Source of the DNA: CAUZJF01 sp965248605
GTDB taxonomy: Bacteria > Chloroflexota > Dehalococcoidia > Lucifugimonadales > CAUZJF01
Assembly (NCBI GenBank): GCA_965248605.1
Contig: CBDFJV010000006.1
Span: 62,001-126,000, forward strand
Length of the DNA stretch: 64,000 nt
Direction of reading: 5' to 3'
Translations under genes and position numbers: made by a program
Notes under the pieces: model-generated
Told to the model about the DNA's origin: nothing
Seen by the model: the letters and a program-made list of their open reading frames with translations, nothing else
Database searches by the model: none
Shown: positions 1-8,887 of the stretch, in pieces
How positions within the stretch are numbered: the first letter of the stretch is position 1
Layout of the letters: the number at the start of each line of letters is the position of its first letter

Positions 1-1132
1 GGCTAGGCAGTATCTCCTCCAGTGCGGAGAGCAGTGCCAGCACGTCTTCGGATTTGCTCGAGTCGCCCATAAGACCGATGCGCCACACTCGCCCGGCGAA
101 CTCGCCGAGGCCTCGCCCGATCTCGATGTGGTGCTCTCGCAAAAGTTTCTGTCGCACAGAGGCGTCGTCGACCCCGTCCGGGATCCACACGGGGGTGATC
201 TGCGCGAGACGATAGTCTTCCGGCGCGACCAGGTCGAGCCCCAGCGCCTCCAGGCCGGCGCGAAGGGCAGCCGCGTTCCTCTCGTGCCGCTCGTATCTTG
301 CCTCCAACCCTTCTTCGAGGATCATTCTGAGCCCTTCTCGAAGGCCCAGCAGCGCGCTGACCGGCGCTGTGTGGTGGTATACGTGGTCGAAGCCCCAGTA
401 GTTGGAGATGAGTCCAAGGTCGAGGTACCACGAAGAGGGCTTGTGCTCTCTCGTCTTCACAATGTCGTGGCCCCTGGGGCTGAGAGCTGCGGGAGATAGG
501 CCTGGAGGGCACCCCAGACACTTCTGAGTGGCCGAGTAGCAGTAGTCGATACCCAACCGGTCTACGGTTACCTCGGAGCCACCCAGAGACGTGACCGCGT
601 CCACCATGAACAACGCTCCATGCTCTTCCGCAAGCGTGGACAGCCCCTCCAGCGGCTGCAGAATCCCGGTCGACGTTTCGGCGTGGACGGCTGCCACCAA
701 TTTGACCTTGGCGTGTTTCTTCAGCTCAGCTTCGAGCATCTCGGCCGGAAACGGCTGGCCCCAGTCGCTTCGCAGAGCGATGACGTCTGCTCCGACTCGA
801 CCGGCCATGTCGACCATGCGCTCGCCGAAGAAGCCGCATACACAGATCACCACGGTGTCGTCGGGTTCGAGCAAGCTGCTCAACCCCGCCTCCATGCCCG
901 CGGAACCCGTCCCGGACAGCGCCATCGTGAGGCTCTCTTCGGTCTGAAAGGGCGCCTTGAGGAGTTGCGAAATCTCGTCCATGATCAACAGGAATTCCGG
1001 GTCGAGGTAGCCGATCATCGGCGCCATCATGGCCTGGAGCACACGAGGGTTGGCGCTGCTAGGCCCAGGGCCCAGCAGAATCCGAGGCGGGACTACTGGC
1101 ATCAGAGATTCCGGCGCGGTGACCTGGGTCAT
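1..1132 (-). CDS. Class V aminotransferase (alanine-glyoxylate / serine-pyruvate type), 3' end cut by window edge
   Basis: PLP-dependent aminotransferase of the small-molecule AGT/SGT group, moving an amino group between alanine or serine and glyoxylate or pyruvate in the cytoplasm. I translated it directly: it opens MTQVTAPESL, has the N-terminal LLGPGPSSANPRVLQAM motif, the AVHAETSTG cofactor region and SATQKCLGCPPG, in which Lys204 is the expected Schiff-base lysine. The frame stays open for 377 codons to the window edge, so only a few C-terminal residues are missing against the usual 380-400. The start is the ATG at 1132, with AGGAAA just upstream. A TATAAT-like -10 lies near 1164-1169 on this strand. 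Exact substrate is not decided by sequence alone. Confidence 0.9.
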   Translation of the reverse strand, partial: MTQVTAPESLMPVVPPRILLGPGPSSANPRVLQAMMAPMIGYLDPEFLLIMDEISQLLKAPFQTEESLTMALSGTGSAGMEAGLSSLLEPDDTVVICVCGFFGERMVDMAGRVGADVIALRSDWGQPFPAEMLEAELKKHAKVKLVAAVHAETSTGILQPLEGLSTLAEEHGALFMVDAVTSLGGSEVTVDRLGIDYCYSATQKCLGCPPGLSPAALSPRGHDIVKTREHKPSSWYLDLGLISNYWGFDHVYHHTAPVSALLGLREGLRMILEEGLEARYERHERNAAALRAGLEALGLDLVAPEDYRLAQITPVWIPDGVDDASVRQKLLREHHIEIGRGLGEFAGRVWRIGLMGDSSKSEDVLALLSALEEILPS

Positions 1133-1221
1133 TGCTTTCCTGATTTGGGCGAAGCGGAATAGCGAGTATTATATATGAGGGCCCAGACACCAGTTTGGTC
1201 GTCCGCAACCAATCCGCTGTC

Positions 1222-1237
1222 CATACGTTATCGTATG
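1222..1237. promoter_or_regulatory. Perfect 6-bp inverted repeat between divergent genes
   Basis: CATACG-ttat-CGTATG lies between the aminotransferase (leftward) and the lipoprotein gene (rightward). A symmetric site in a divergent promoter region could be an operator. No regulator gene is next to it and I see no second copy, so this is only a candidate. Confidence 0.25.
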
Positions 1238-1295
1238 TATGGCGAGACGTATTTGACCTATTGTGTTTAGGCCAACTCGGAATAGGAAGAGGTGC

Positions 1296-1508
1296 ATGAA
1301 TAAACTCCTGGTTCTGGTCGCGGGCGTCGGTCTGCTTGCGGCCGTGACGGCCTGCGGCGGCGCATCGACCGGCGAAACCGATAGTAAGGGACCTGACGCC
1401 GCGTCCCCGGCGGCTGCGGCTTCGACCGCGGACGCTCCCACCACTCAGACATCGCTGCCAGCGGCACAGGCCAGCCGAGACACCGCTTCCAGCGACGCGA
1501 CCGCTAAG
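1296..1508 (+). pseudogene. 5' part of thioredoxin-fold lipoprotein gene, cut by IS
   Basis: Encodes a lipoprotein signal peptide (MNKLLVLVAGVG, then a lipobox ending VTAC at about residues 18-21) and an Ala/Ser/Thr-rich linker. The reading frame enters the IS at 1509. The last five bases, CTAAG (1504-1508), are duplicated at 3226-3230. Joining the two sides across one copy of CTAAG continues the frame (..AlaThrAlaLys-ThrAspAla..) into the thioredoxin domain that starts after the IS. The intact gene would encode 287 residues. The ATG at 1296 follows GGAAGAGG. The product would be exported and anchored to the outer face of the membrane. Confidence 0.8.
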
Positions 1509-3225
1509 CCCGAATCCACCGACGGACAGGGATGGACGACGTGAGGACAGCGGAAGGGGGTGAGGGAGTTACAGGCGTGATGATCCGGGCTCGAATTTGG
1601 GTAGACGGGAGGTTGGCGGGCGGTCTGCAGGCGCTTTTGGGGGCACCGATGGCGGCCTACAGTGGCTGTGGCGAGCCAGATGGCGGGATAGGACACGGCA
1701 AGAGGCGCTCGCGGACTGGGCTGGCGCGAGTTTGCGGGGACGTTGGGTTGGCTGGTGGGTCAGTGGCGGACGGGCTCCGTCAGGCTGGGAGTGGAATGGC
1801 TCGCAGTCGGGCCAGGGCGCGGCTGAACTGCTCCTCCCAGGGCCAGCGCCGGGGAAGCTGCAGGGTCAATCGGCGTGCCGAGCGGGTGATCCGTCCGGCC
1901 AAGGCAAAGACCCGTCGTCTGAGGGTCTTGGTGGTCACGATCTGCTGACCCAGGCCGATGCGGGCTGTCCAGCGGGCCAGGTTGTGCGCCATCACCTGTA
2001 CCGCCAGCCAGGCGCCGTTGGCGGCGAAACGGCCCGAGGGGAGATGGTTCAGCCCCACGCCGTACTTGAGGTCGCGTATCGCATTCTCGATCTCGGCGTG
2101 ACGGCGATGATCGGCCTCCAGTTCCAGCGTCTCCCCGTCCCGGTCGGTGATGAAGCCGTGATAGCTGTAGGTGGCGAAGAGAGCCAGTTGAGAACAGGGC
2201 GCCGGCTTCACCCGCCGGACGATGAGCCGTACCGGCGCGGCGTCCGCCTCGGCCTGGAACGGGGTGTAGGTGGTCTCGGCCACATCGGCGGCGCCGTCCA
2301 TCCAGTAAGGAATCGGCGTCCAGGCATCTTCGGGTATCGCCTCGATGAGATTCCGCAGGCGGGCGCGCTGGCGGATGGCGATGGAGAAGCGGACATCCAT
2401 CCGGCGGCAGACGCGACCACGGCGTGGGTATAGAAGCCGCTGTCGGCCCGCACCGTGAGTTGGCCCCTGGCTCCGCAGTAGCGCACCCGCCCCACCGTTT
2501 CACGCAGGAAGTGGGCAGCGCCGCGGGCGGTGTTAGCCCGGCCCTCGCGCAGGCGGGCCATCAGCACGTCGCCGGTGCCGGCGGCGACGGCCAGCAGCGG
2601 GTGATAGCCCCGCGCACCGGTGTAGCCGTGGTGGCGGGCGCCCTCCTTGGCCAGTCCGTAGGTCTCGCAGATCGTCGAATCAAGGTCGATGGTGAATGGT
2701 GCGTCGCCGGGTCCGGCACCGGCCTTCCAGACCCGGGCCAGCAACTCGCGGCTCACCCGGTCCAGTTGGCGGACATGGCCCCACCTGAAGCTGCGCAGGA
2801 AGGTGCCCAGGGTGGAGGGAGCCTTAGCCGTGAAACCGAGCACGCGGGCGGTCCCGCCGGCGCGCAGCACATCGGCGTCGTCGATGCAATCTCCGCCGGC
2901 TAGGGCGGAGGCCACCAGGGTCATCATCTTGTCGCCGGTGTTCGCCCGGCCCGGCGCGCCGCCGAGGTCGAGGTGCTTCCGGAGGAGTTGGGGCAGGCCA
3001 AGGCGCAGGGCGAGGGTGGCGGGAAGGATCAGCCCGGCATTGGCCACCAGGCGGTGGTCGTCGAAGGCGATTTGGATGCGGTCGGGGTGGTTACGTGGTA
3101 GCATCTATCGGGTGCTCCTTTTCTGGGACCGGTTTTCTGTTTCAAAACCATTATCCCAGATTCAGAGGCGCACCCTTTTGTTTCTTCAGCAGGCCTCCTA
3201 CACGCCGTCCTTCGGTGGATTAGGG
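1509..3225. mobile_element. IS1380-type element, subtype A, copy 1 (frameshifted)
   Basis: 1717 bp, bounded by CTAAG direct repeats (1504-1508 and 3226-3230). The ends are imperfect inverted repeats: CCCGAATCCACCGACGGA on the left, and on the right the complement of CCCTAATCCACCGAAGGA. It carries one leftward transposase gene with a long non-coding tail (1509-1779). It is almost identical to copy 2 (14578-16295) but lacks one base, which breaks the transposase. It interrupts the lipoprotein gene. Confidence 0.9.
1780..3104 (-). pseudogene. IS1380-family DDE transposase, frameshifted
   Basis: Same protein as the intact 441-residue transposase at 14849-16174, but one G is missing near 2411-2414 (gcagacgcgacc here, gcagacggcgacc in the intact copy). 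The N-terminal 230 or so residues (from ATG 3104) and the C-terminal 200 are therefore in different frames. The DDE residues of the family are split between the two parts: IDLDST and RADSGF in the first, ENAIRDLKYGVG in the second. This copy could move only with transposase supplied by another copy. Confidence 0.9.
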
Positions 3226-3881
3226 CTAAGACGGACGCCGAGATCACTGCCTCCGTCGAGGCAGCCGCCGCTGCTGAGATGCCGTCAGCCACCACCGAGG
3301 CTGCCGAGACGGCTGAGTCCTTCACCGGCACCGAATCCGGTGAGTCTGTCTCGGTGACGGCCGATGCATCGCCCCCGCCTGCAGCCGCGGTCGCGGAATC
3401 CACCGAGATCTCATGGGAGGACCCGCGGCCGGCGGAGCGTGGCCACAACGTCGGCGACTTCGCCCCCGAGTTCACCATGAAGCTGGCCGACGGAAGTAAA
3501 GTAGCCCTGGTAGACCTGGTCAGCGAGTCCCAACCGGCCTTCCTGTTCTTCTTCGCCAAGTGGTGAGGGACCTGTCGCGCCGAGTTGCGGCGCATGAAGG
3601 CGACCTTCCCCGAGTACCCGGACAACGTGGCGTTGTACGCGGTCGGCGTAGACCCATTCGAGTCCCTATCTGAGCTTGAGGAATACCGGAGCGAACAGGG
3701 ATTTCCGTTTCCTGTCGCCGTCCCGGAAGGCCGGATGCTCGTCGATCTGAGGGTCGTGCAACAATCGACTAAGGTCGCAATCGACGCCAGCGGGCGCATC
3801 ATCTACCGCGACGGGTACGGCCGGGACGGAGGAGACGGCTTCCGGGAAGTCTTCCTGGAACTCTCCGAGAGCGCTGGCTAG
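3226..3881 (+). pseudogene. 3' part of thioredoxin/redoxin-like lipoprotein with in-frame TGA at the CxxC site (candidate selenoprotein)
   Basis: Continues the lipoprotein from the other side of the IS. After an acidic Ala/Ser/Thr linker comes a redoxin domain: GHNVGDFAPEFTMKLADG, then PAFLFFFAKW-TGA-GTCRAELRRM, then ALYAVGVDPFESLSELEEY and a C-terminal IDASGRIIYRDGYG. In TlpA/AhpC-type proteins the motif is W-C-x-x-C-R-x-E, so the TGA at 3564-3566 sits exactly at the first (attacking) cysteine, and the second Cys is kept. The frame is open on both sides of the TGA and ends at 3881. Either it encodes selenocysteine (see the hairpin entry) or it is a nonsense mutation in an already broken gene. 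Its likely role would be disulfide or peroxide reduction outside the membrane. Confidence 0.75.
3564..3593 (+). promoter_or_regulatory. Candidate bacterial SECIS: TGA plus downstream hairpin
   Basis: The in-frame TGA (3564-3566) is followed after 10 nt by GCGCCG (3577-3582), the loop AGTTG (3583-3587) and CGGCGC (3588-3593), a perfect 6-bp stem. From the TGA to the loop is 16 nt, and the second loop base is G. Known bacterial SECIS elements have the loop about 16-37 nt downstream and a G in the first two loop positions. In GC-rich DNA such a stem can arise by chance, and no selA/B/C/D gene is in the window. Confidence 0.45.
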
Positions 3882-3980
3882 TCCCCAAGACTCGGGCCGC
3901 TTGATGGCCCACCACTATTAGGCTATCCTCCGAAATCGGCTGGAGCGCACCTCGCTTCACTGCCGAGCAGGAGGAACCCC

Positions 3981-5048
3981 ATGACTGAACCACGCCCTAG
4001 AGCGGCCGACCTCGGCGTTGAAGTCGGCATTCTCCCTCGCGGCGCTCACAACTCCATCACGGACGTACCCGAGGTCTCTGTCGGCCACGTGACACTGGTG
4101 GATGGCGACGGCCCGCTGAGAATCGGCGAGGGGCCGGTCCGGACCGGCGTCACGGCCATCCTTCCCCATCAATACAACGTCTTCGAGCGGAAGGTCACGG
4201 CTTCGGTCCACGTAGTCAACGGGTTCGGCAAGGCGGTCGGGTTCCTTCAAGTCGGCGAGCTTGGCGTGATCGAGAGCCCCATCGTGCTGACCAGCACCCT
4301 CAGCATCTGGCGCGCCGCCGACGCCCTGATCGATTACCTGGCGGAGCGCAACCCCGGCGTGTACTCCTTCAACCCCGTCGTCGGCGAGTGCAACGACGGG
4401 TTCCTTAACGACATCATCGGTCGGCACATCCGCCCCGAACATATTCTCGACGCGATATCCGGCGCCGAGTCGCCCAACACCGACGAAGGGAACGTCGGAG
4501 CCGGCACGGGGATGACCGGGTTCGGCTGGAAGGGCGGCATCGGAACTGCGTCGCGGCTGTGCGAGGTAGCCGGCGCTCAGTACGCCGTCGGAGCGATGAC
4601 CCTCACGAACACCGGCGACCCGCGGGAGTTCCGCATCGACGGCGTTCGCATCGGCCGTCATCTGCTGCCCCCGGACGATAAGTACGACCCCACCGGCCGG
4701 GGTGGGTCGATCATCATGGTAGTCGCCACCGACGCGCCGGTCAGCTCGCGCCAGGTCGGCCGAATCGGCAGAAGGGCCGCCCTAGGTCTGGCCCGCGCGG
4801 GCGGAATCGCGGACCACAACAGCGGAGACTTCATCATCGCGTTCTCGAACGCCCAGGGACGTCCCGGCCTCGACGACGCCGATATCACACCTCTCATGCG
4901 AGGCGCCCTGGAGGCAACTGAGGAGGCGGTCATCAACTCGGTGCTCCGCGCCGAGACCATGACGGGCCGGGACGGCAACACCCGCCACGCGATCCCCATC
5001 GATCAGGTGCAGGAGATCCTAGCGGCGCACGGGCCGCCGAAGGGCTGA
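3981..5048 (+). CDS. P1 family (S58, DmpA-type) aminopeptidase/amidase
   Basis: N-terminal-nucleophile hydrolase of the DmpA/BapA family, which cleaves N-terminal D- or beta-amino acids or L-amino acid amides after self-processing into two chains. The sequence opens with the family N-terminus (HNSITDVPEVSVGHVTL) and has the GEGPVRTGVTAILP segment. The expected processing site is Gly242-Ser243 in GGSIIMVVATDAP, with Ser243 as the freed nucleophile. It is 355 residues, normal for the family. The ATG at 3981 follows AGGAGGA. It stands alone between the lipoprotein and a leftward two-component system. The substrate cannot be told from sequence. Confidence 0.92.
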   Translation: MTEPRPRAADLGVEVGILPRGAHNSITDVPEVSVGHVTLVDGDGPLRIGEGPVRTGVTAILPHQYNVFERKVTASVHVVNGFGKAVGFLQVGELGVIESPIVLTSTLSIWRAADALIDYLAERNPGVYSFNPVVGECNDGFLNDIIGRHIRPEHILDAISGAESPNTDEGNVGAGTGMTGFGWKGGIGTASRLCEVAGAQYAVGAMTLTNTGDPREFRIDGVRIGRHLLPPDDKYDPTGRGGSIIMVVATDAPVSSRQVGRIGRRAALGLARAGGIADHNSGDFIIAFSNAQGRPGLDDADITPLMRGALEATEEAVINSVLRAETMTGRDGNTRHAIPIDQVQEILAAHGPPKG

Positions 5049-5062
5049 GGCTCTGCTCTGGT

Positions 5063-5100
5063 CCCCTCTCCCGCTGCTGGGAGAGGGCTAGGGTGAGGGT
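5063..5100. repeat. Dispersed palindrome CCCTCTCCC..GGGAGAGGG + TAGGGTGAGGGT
   Basis: A 9-bp stem separates the convergent ends of the peptidase and histidine kinase genes. A close copy lies at 26019-26053 and a diverged one near 27216-27250. It has no U-run, so it is not a typical intrinsic terminator, though the hairpin could protect or end both transcripts. Confidence 0.7.
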
Positions 5101-5107
5101 TCCTTGC

Positions 5108-6361
5108 TTACCCAGCCGTCGCCGGATGGGCCTTCGGTAATGTGAAGCTAAACGTACTGCCCTGGCCCTCGGCGCTCTCGACCCAGATGCGGCCGCCGTG
5201 GGCCTCCACGATCCCCTTGGCGATGCTGAGCCCCAACCCAGCCCCGCCGGACAGCCTCGACCTCGACAGGTCGGGACGATAGGAGCGCTCGAACAGGCGG
5301 GGGATCTCGGTTTCTGGGATGCCTTCGCCGGTGTCGGCCACCTGAACCTGGACCACCTCGCCGGCGTCCTGGGCACGGATGTGAATCGTGCCGTCGGTGG
5401 GGGTGTGGCGGATCGAGTTTTGCACGAGGTTGTACATCACCCGCTGCACTCGCCGTGTATCCATGACCACGGGCTTGAGCTCGTCGTTCACCGTACCCAG
5501 CAGGCTGAGCTTTCGGGCCTCGGCCTGGGCCGACATGCTCTCCAGTGTGTCTGAGACGAGGTCCTGAAGCGACGCTTCCTCCAGGTGCAACTCGAGCTCG
5601 CCGGCGTCCATCCGAGAGAGCTCGAAAAGATCGTCGACGAGCTGGCTGAGGTTCTCGACCTCGGCCAGGCTGGTGCGCATGTAGCGGCTGACCGTTTCAG
5701 GATCGCTGACGACGCCGTCGGCCATGCTCTCGACCATCGCGCGAATAGAGGCGAGGGGTGTCCTGAGGTCGTGGGAGACCGCAGAGATCAGCTCCTTCCG
5801 GGCCTGCTCGAGCTCCCGTTCCCTGGCGAAGCTCGACTGCAACCGCTCAGCCATCGCGTTGAAGGCCCCGGACAGTTGGCCTACCTCGTCCGAGGACCCG
5901 ACCTCGACGCGCGTGTCCAGGCGACCGGCGCTCATGCTCTTTGCGGCGTCGGCCAGCCGGCGAATCGACCGGGCCGTCGGCTCCGCGAAGGCGAAGGCGA
6001 CGAAGACCGACACGCCAACCGAGAACCCCAATAGACCCGCGAGCAAGGCGAGATCATGGGTGTTCAGGAACATCAAATACGCGGTGATGCCTACGTTGAC
6101 CAGCGCGAGGAGCGCCGTCACCACCGAGACGAGCACCATCCTGCCACGGACGGTGCGGGTCCAATGGGGCAAAGCCAGTCGCGGGGCGGCGACTCCGATA
6201 AGCACCGTGACTCCCCCGGAGATCGACAGGAAGATGGCCAGCGTGCGCAGGTCGCCCGCCGGTGGATCGAGCAGCAGCGTAGTCAGGACGAGCACGAATA
6301 CCGTCATCCCGACGAGAACGACGGCTCCTGCGGCGAGGCTGCGGGCTACGCTCTGCACCAC
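5108..6361 (-). CDS. Sensor histidine kinase with HAMP domain
   Basis: Membrane-bound sensor that autophosphorylates on His and passes phosphate to the response regulator encoded just upstream. About four hydrophobic helices fill residues 10-127 with almost no extracytoplasmic domain, so the signal may be sensed in the membrane. HAMP spans roughly 128-180, then the H box SHDLRTPLASIRAMVESM (His197), N box NLVQNSIRHTPTDG, G1 DTGEGIP and G2 GGAGLGLSIAKGIVEAHGG. It has 417 residues and a GTG start at 6361, one base after the regulator's stop, so the pair is translationally coupled. The stimulus is unknown. Confidence 0.93.
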   Translation of the reverse strand: MVQSVARSLAAGAVVLVGMTVFVLVLTTLLLDPPAGDLRTLAIFLSISGGVTVLIGVAAPRLALPHWTRTVRGRMVLVSVVTALLALVNVGITAYLMFLNTHDLALLAGLLGFSVGVSVFVAFAFAEPTARSIRRLADAAKSMSAGRLDTRVEVGSSDEVGQLSGAFNAMAERLQSSFARERELEQARKELISAVSHDLRTPLASIRAMVESMADGVVSDPETVSRYMRTSLAEVENLSQLVDDLFELSRMDAGELELHLEEASLQDLVSDTLESMSAQAEARKLSLLGTVNDELKPVVMDTRRVQRVMYNLVQNSIRHTPTDGTIHIRAQDAGEVVQVQVADTGEGIPETEIPRLFERSYRPDLSRSRLSGGAGLGLSIAKGIVEAHGGRIWVESAEGQGSTFSFTLPKAHPATAG

Positions 6362-6362
6362 C

Positions 6363-7049
6363 CTACCCTTCGAACTTGTAGCCCACGCCCCAGACCGTCT
6401 TGATGTAGCGTGGCTTCATGGTGTCGGCCTCGATCTTCTCGCGGAGGCGCCGGATATGCACGGTTACAGTGCTGGGGTCGCCGGCGTAGGTGAAGTCCCA
6501 GGCGCTGTCCATAAGCTGCTCGCGGGTGAAGACCTGCCCCACATTGGACGCCAGGAACATCAGCAGGTCGAACTCCTTGCCGGTGAGGTGGGCCTCCTCA
6601 CCGTTGACCGTGACGGCCCTGGACTGGGGGCTGATGATCAGGCCGTCGAACCGCAGCGTGCCGCCGACGGCCGTTGACGGGCCGGATGACGTTCGCCGCA
6701 GGACGGACTTTACCCTCGCGACCAGCTCCCGGGGGCTGAAGGGCTTGGCGACGTAGTCGTCGGCGCCTAGCTCCAGACCGACAATGCGGTCGGTCTCGTC
6801 GCCGCGGGCCGTCAGCATGATAATAGGCACGTCGCTGTCCTTGCGGACCTGGCGGCACACCTCCAATCCGTCGACCTCGGGTAACATCAGGTCGAGGACG
6901 ATGAGGTCGGGCGCCCACTCCTGCGCCACCCGCAACGCCTCGTTGCCGTTCGACGCCAGCGACACCTCGAACCCTTCGAGGCGCAGGTATCGCTCGACTA
7001 CCTCGGTCACGACCTTCTCGTCGTCGACCACCAGAACGCGTGACGCCAC
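6363..7049 (-). CDS. OmpR/PhoB-family response regulator
   Basis: Transcription factor with an N-terminal receiver (VLVVDDEK, phospho-acceptor Asp53 in DLIVLDLMLPEVDG, LTARGDETDRIVGLELGADD and the switch KPFSPRELVARV) and a C-terminal winged helix ending VTVHIRRLREKIE and IKTVWGVGYKF. I chose the GTG at 7049 because GAGGGAG lies five bases upstream and it yields the normal 228 residues; the frame is open much further upstream but without family sequence. It is co-transcribed with the histidine kinase. Target genes are not evident nearby. Confidence 0.93.
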   Translation of the reverse strand: MASRVLVVDDEKVVTEVVERYLRLEGFEVSLASNGNEALRVAQEWAPDLIVLDLMLPEVDGLEVCRQVRKDSDVPIIMLTARGDETDRIVGLELGADDYVAKPFSPRELVARVKSVLRRTSSGPSTAVGGTLRFDGLIISPQSRAVTVNGEEAHLTGKEFDLLMFLASNVGQVFTREQLMDSAWDFTYAGDPSTVTVHIRRLREKIEADTMKPRYIKTVWGVGYKFEG

Positions 7050-7374
7050 GGACTCCCTCGGCTCGGCTACCAGGGTCTGCAAGTCAGTGTACACGATGGC
7101 TCGGCTCCTATCGGATGTCGAGAGACTTGCTGCAATACTAGGAGCCGTGGCTTGCCGTGCCGTGAAGAATCTTACGGAATGATTAAGGGAACTGGGGTGC
7201 GGGGTGCGGGGTATTAGCCGTGCGGCAGGAACGACGGACCAGCCCTCGACAAGCGACGAAAAAATACCCTGTTGCAAACCGTCGCGTTCTGTCGCACCCA
7301 CATAGGGGACCGATCGGTCGATGCGACAGGTGGCCGTGATGTCAAGGTCTGTCTGGTTGTCATACAAGCCGCCG

Positions 7375-8739
7375 ATGTCTAGCGGTCCGATAAGGCGGTC
7401 GCAACTCATAGCTCCATTTGGCACAGGGGCTCTGACTGTTGTCCCTAACGGGACATCCTTGATCATTTGTGGCCTCGACTACTGGTATCAGAGCGAAGAT
7501 GCCGACGGCGACACCACACTTGTCGACGTAGATGAGTTCAAGCTTGAAGAATGGCGTCTCCAAGGAGAACTAAACGTCACGCATTTTCGGCTGCCTCCCG
7601 ATTGGAGGCTTCCTCGGCGCAGTGAATCTGGCGTGCCTAACATGAGGCTGGCCGTTCCGTCATTAAGATTCCCCACTTGGAACTTTTGCCCCAGTCCAAG
7701 ATGCCGACGCCTCCAGGATTCCTCACTGTCTTTTAGGGGGCGAGACACGTGTACCTATTGTGACAACAACTCTTCTCGCCCCAGGCAGATTTCGCAAGTG
7801 CCATTTGTCGCAATTTGTGACTATGGCCATATGCAAGACTTCCCGTGGAGGGAGTGGGCACATAGATCAGTGAACCCTGAGTGCGGAAAGCCGATGAAAC
7901 TGTACTCCACAGGGGGTTCGTCCCTTGACGCGCAGCAGGTCGAATTCGATTGCGGCGCCAAGCGCAATCTGGCCGACGCTACAGAATACTCACCAAACAG
8001 AGACTCGACGCGGCTGAGTGACTCTCTTGATGACTCGGGCAAGTCTACCTATGCCGCGGCCTGATGCCGTGGAATGGCGACCTTGAGGGGGCCGGCTGCG
8101 ATAGAAACCTCAGTGGGAGCCTGCGTGCAGCGTCGAATCTTTACTACGCCGCGGTCAAGAGCTCAATTTTACTTACCTCGGGAAACCGAAAGCGTGCCAG
8201 AATCTCTTATTCAGATCCTGGTCAATCAACCAGTTTCGGTGATGATCAATACCCTGCTAGACGCAGGAGTTCCGCCCGAGGATATTCCCGCGAACAGCCT
8301 GCGTAGCTCATTCCCGGACATCTTGGCTAGTTACGGTGATACGCAGATCTCTGACGCACTACAGTTGCTGCAATCCACTGACGATAGCGAGAATCCGGTT
8401 CAACCGGGCGACATTTCGGCCCTGGTGCCCGCTGATGAAACCGAGTTCAAAAGGGCAGAGTACTAAGTCCTGACCAAGGAGATGTCCACGCCGTATCTTC
8501 AGATCAAGAGTGGCAAGCGAGGTGATTATGAACCAATTGTTGCCACAATTTTCGAGGAGCTCATGCTTATCGAGAAGCTCCGAGAGACGCGAGCTTTTTA
8601 CGGGTTCAACAGAGTATTTCCGACCGGACAATCGTCCCTACCAGACAGGATGTCGCTGAACTTTAGGCTTCTTGGCAGTCGGCGGTGCTGTCCTGGCCGA
8701 CCTGAGCCTCGCCGTACTCTCACCAAGACGCTCTTGACC
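7375..8739 (+). pseudogene. drmB: Decayed drmB (DISARM defence, DUF1998 protein)
   Basis: DrmB is the DUF1998 core protein of DISARM anti-phage systems. Hallmarks in order: IRRSQLIAPFGTGALTVVP and SLIICGLDYW near the N-terminus, paired cysteines (CRR..C, CTYC), VPFVAICDYGHMQDFPWREWAH, then YLCRGLMPWNG and ASNLYYAAVKSSI, and later EELMLIEKLRETRAFYGFNR. These lie in different frames: a shift near 8045, a compensating shift near 8165 and an in-frame TAA at 8464-8466 break the gene. It ends where a 131-bp element begins at 8740. No drmA, drmC, methylase or helicase gene remains nearby. The family match is from memory of its motifs. A defence island remnant is the likely explanation. Confidence 0.75.
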
Positions 8740-8870
8740 CTAGTAGACCGAAATCTTTGAAATGAGGGGTAGCCGAGATTGGCGTGCTACGACGACAGGG
8801 CGGGTTTCAAACCCGCCCCTACCAAGCCGTAACCTCAGAACCCTTCAATACTAGGATGTTGGACCACTAG
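8740..8870 (+). mobile_element. 131-bp CTAG-flanked non-coding element, copy 1
   Basis: One of five copies that look identical, counted here with the CTAG on both sides. The interior begins TAGACCGAAATCTTTG and ends ATGTTGGACCA, giving weak terminal inversion. It holds the palindrome GGGCGGGTTT-c-AAACCCGCCC and no ORF. This copy lies between the drmB remnant and the end of the dehydratase gene. Confidence 0.85.
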
Positions 8871-8887
8871 TCTCTAGACCCTATCTT

